A stretch of DNA of 41,595 nucleotides from Candidatus Omnitrophota bacterium. GTDB taxonomy: Bacteria > Omnitrophota > Gorgyraeia > Tantalellales > Tantalellaceae. The notes beneath the pieces were generated by a model. The model saw only the letters and a program-made list of their open reading frames with translations. It ran no database searches and had not been told where the DNA came from. Position numbers and translations under genes: made by a program. This document shows, piece by piece, positions 41,401 through 41,595 of this stretch. The first letter of the stretch is position 1. Every line of letters starts with the position of its first letter. The DNA is taken from assembly GCA_015231405.1 (NCBI GenBank), contig JADGBR010000012.1, forward strand, positions 1 through 41,595, given 5' to 3'.

Positions 41401-41595
41401 TCCGGAAAGTAGGCATAGAACTTTCGCCGAAGAATATAAGGGTGTGCAAAATGAACATGATCAGGGAGGGGGTCCCATACGGGAAGTACACTCATGTGGT
41501 TTGTTTGAATGTCTTTAACCCTATTCCCAATACAATGCGGGAGCTTGACCGGGGAAGCGTTCCTTTTAATAAAATGGGATCGGCAGTTATGGGCT
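38403..41595 (+). CDS. Giant exported multidomain protein, 3' end outside window
   Basis: The frame is open from ATG 38403 to the window edge, at least 1064 residues. Residues 1-31 are a signal peptide (core KVISVLLSGVLFF, cut near ISSA). Residues about 40-440 are mixed alpha/beta with a lysine-rich linker (KPAKKKERRGKKKGK). H452-E453-L-A-H456 sits in a helix (LAERLAHELAHDNE), the pattern of a zinc-dependent gluzincin or an HExxH-containing peptidase. Residues about 590-650 look like a winged helix (LGEIASRVGADQADIKRA). From about 950 a Rossmann-like methyltransferase start appears: DILFAGEGVTVMPLLALL, then KKVTIADAED. No ribosome site is clear, but a strong promoter is present. The whole is not a family I can name. 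Confidence 0.75.
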   Translation, partial: MQLTYHMPSIINKVISVLLSGVLFFGDISSAIETRPIIIPQQNDKLSPVSGFSEEDLEAVSKAMQRLGLATGSGSTLEQREYTAFLYANSLIARILTRYGGNVEADLLKELIQKHIGDQYDSEKFKWGKLERNNAGVYRLPVESEQGQPVKALYYFLPGAGTRGLMEMSGKVGKYDVRVFAEKGKKVSDSEELKEGQVVLFIRRNRETGNYISAVELVVRKVLDAADGKEVILQKGGYLSDTAVNAVHSYFGDRGEKLFVQDEIFMLGDPKPAKKKERRGKKKGKGFDPSGNSLPAYADLGIDKNLKADFTAGEISKMIDLAVKGDIAAIRAMHVTTGDNSFGELIRISFIKLSERIAKLPDGEKATVGGILRSPHNTALTINSLSIETASRGIFRKRMGMFGRMLGRASARYFDKKNKKVSIVLDMRFVKALLSGGYRDIAAEILAERLAHELAHDNELREEYRENNEETRVIIYVDIPLFKAIRDNAPLRSSIERFRQNKRLSLTMYHSGRYFRKLEEWSGIPGYKGLFKIVHAYIKSVSTGPWEGKGYPVPVAVRMAGGIYEPGSIVDYFNLILSNESINSPDSGISLGEIASRVGADQADIKRAMAFLVRTLKIVMSDTGHLSRDARYYIPESVRIKRNLLIALLSAKGLSEVKQKISHEEGLEISRLVSFVSLHYHDPDLRVPDNRAPITPGILVAGMKDVLGNMDELRTVLSNGLEPYSDRAGKSKNRTGNNGYTSERSPGSVILSMVGKNRDFIDTGAFSALIRRGGIGFVIDPAYVSLQENGFYAAGRHLSPGSYYRPCYQGPHGFIYNSMIYRRGKGFNVPFDAVMSERAIPRGAIKKLVLNRLSRSAETRSTFNEELGAVRKILAEEFPLEGIQIIDEFGWIWYEQSAFSHDTVSSKEKIIDGLIGLVNDEGFRTNMGIANQGMDENELRRALDMLGPLDGADILFAGEGVTVMPLLALLKGAKKVTIADAEDSINARWGVMIDLFRDDLRKVGIELSPKNIRVCKMNMIREGVPYGKYTHVVCLNVFNPIPNTMRELDRGSVPFNKMGSAVMG

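Overview
The window looks like chromosome of an uncultured Gram-negative bacterium, most probably a member of the candidate phylum Omnitrophota. That placement is inference. It rests on very large multidomain proteins with no clean family match, a PEP-CTERM protein behind a sigma-54 type promoter, exported AsmA-like and lipoprotein genes, interspersed palindromic repeats and many small orphan genes. No ribosomal RNA or marker gene is present to settle it.

Layout. Positions 1-5658 hold a giant protein with an embedded UbiB/ABC1-type kinase-like domain, whose frame is still open at the left edge. Positions 5.7-7.05 kb hold a YjbQ-family gene with its own promoter and hairpins, and a possible toxin remnant. 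Positions 7.06-13.2 kb hold an AddA/AddB-like helicase-nuclease pair for double-strand break repair, with palindromic repeats in front of both genes. Positions 13.3-17.7 kb hold serS, a membrane HExxH protein, two small secreted proteins and an anchored protein ending in a DUF6973-like domain.

Positions 17.9-22.0 kb are an integration hotspot anchored on a tRNA-Ser(UGA) gene. A repeated module (tRNA 3' end, terminator, roughly 170 bases of tRNA-like sequence and tandem AGTCCCTG boxes) occurs three times. The modules separate small cargoes: a GIY-YIG nuclease gene beside a long inverted repeat, a segment with a secreted protein and truncated regulator and recombinase genes, and an MNT-HEPN toxin-antitoxin pair whose toxin carries an in-frame stop. 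No intact integrase is present.

Positions 22.3-30.0 kb hold a PEP-CTERM protein, small exported proteins, an exported MsrB-MsrA fusion, an AsmA-like protein, a flavoprotein and a DUF4139 protein, punctuated by REP-like palindromes. Positions 30.2-32.5 kb hold a secreted protein with a GNAT-like and a kinase-like region. Positions 32.6-38.3 kb form a tight five-gene operon: CNNM/CorC-type protein, ZIP metal transporter, a 48-residue peptide and two alkaline-phosphatase-superfamily enzymes. The coupling suggests metal supply to metal-dependent hydrolases. Positions 38.4 kb to the right edge hold a second giant exported protein with an HELAH motif and a methyltransferase-like fold, cut by the window end.

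The best candidates for something undescribed are the tRNA-Ser modular array, the detached phosphatase-tail peptide, the giant multidomain proteins, and four islands built from different heptamers repeated four times.
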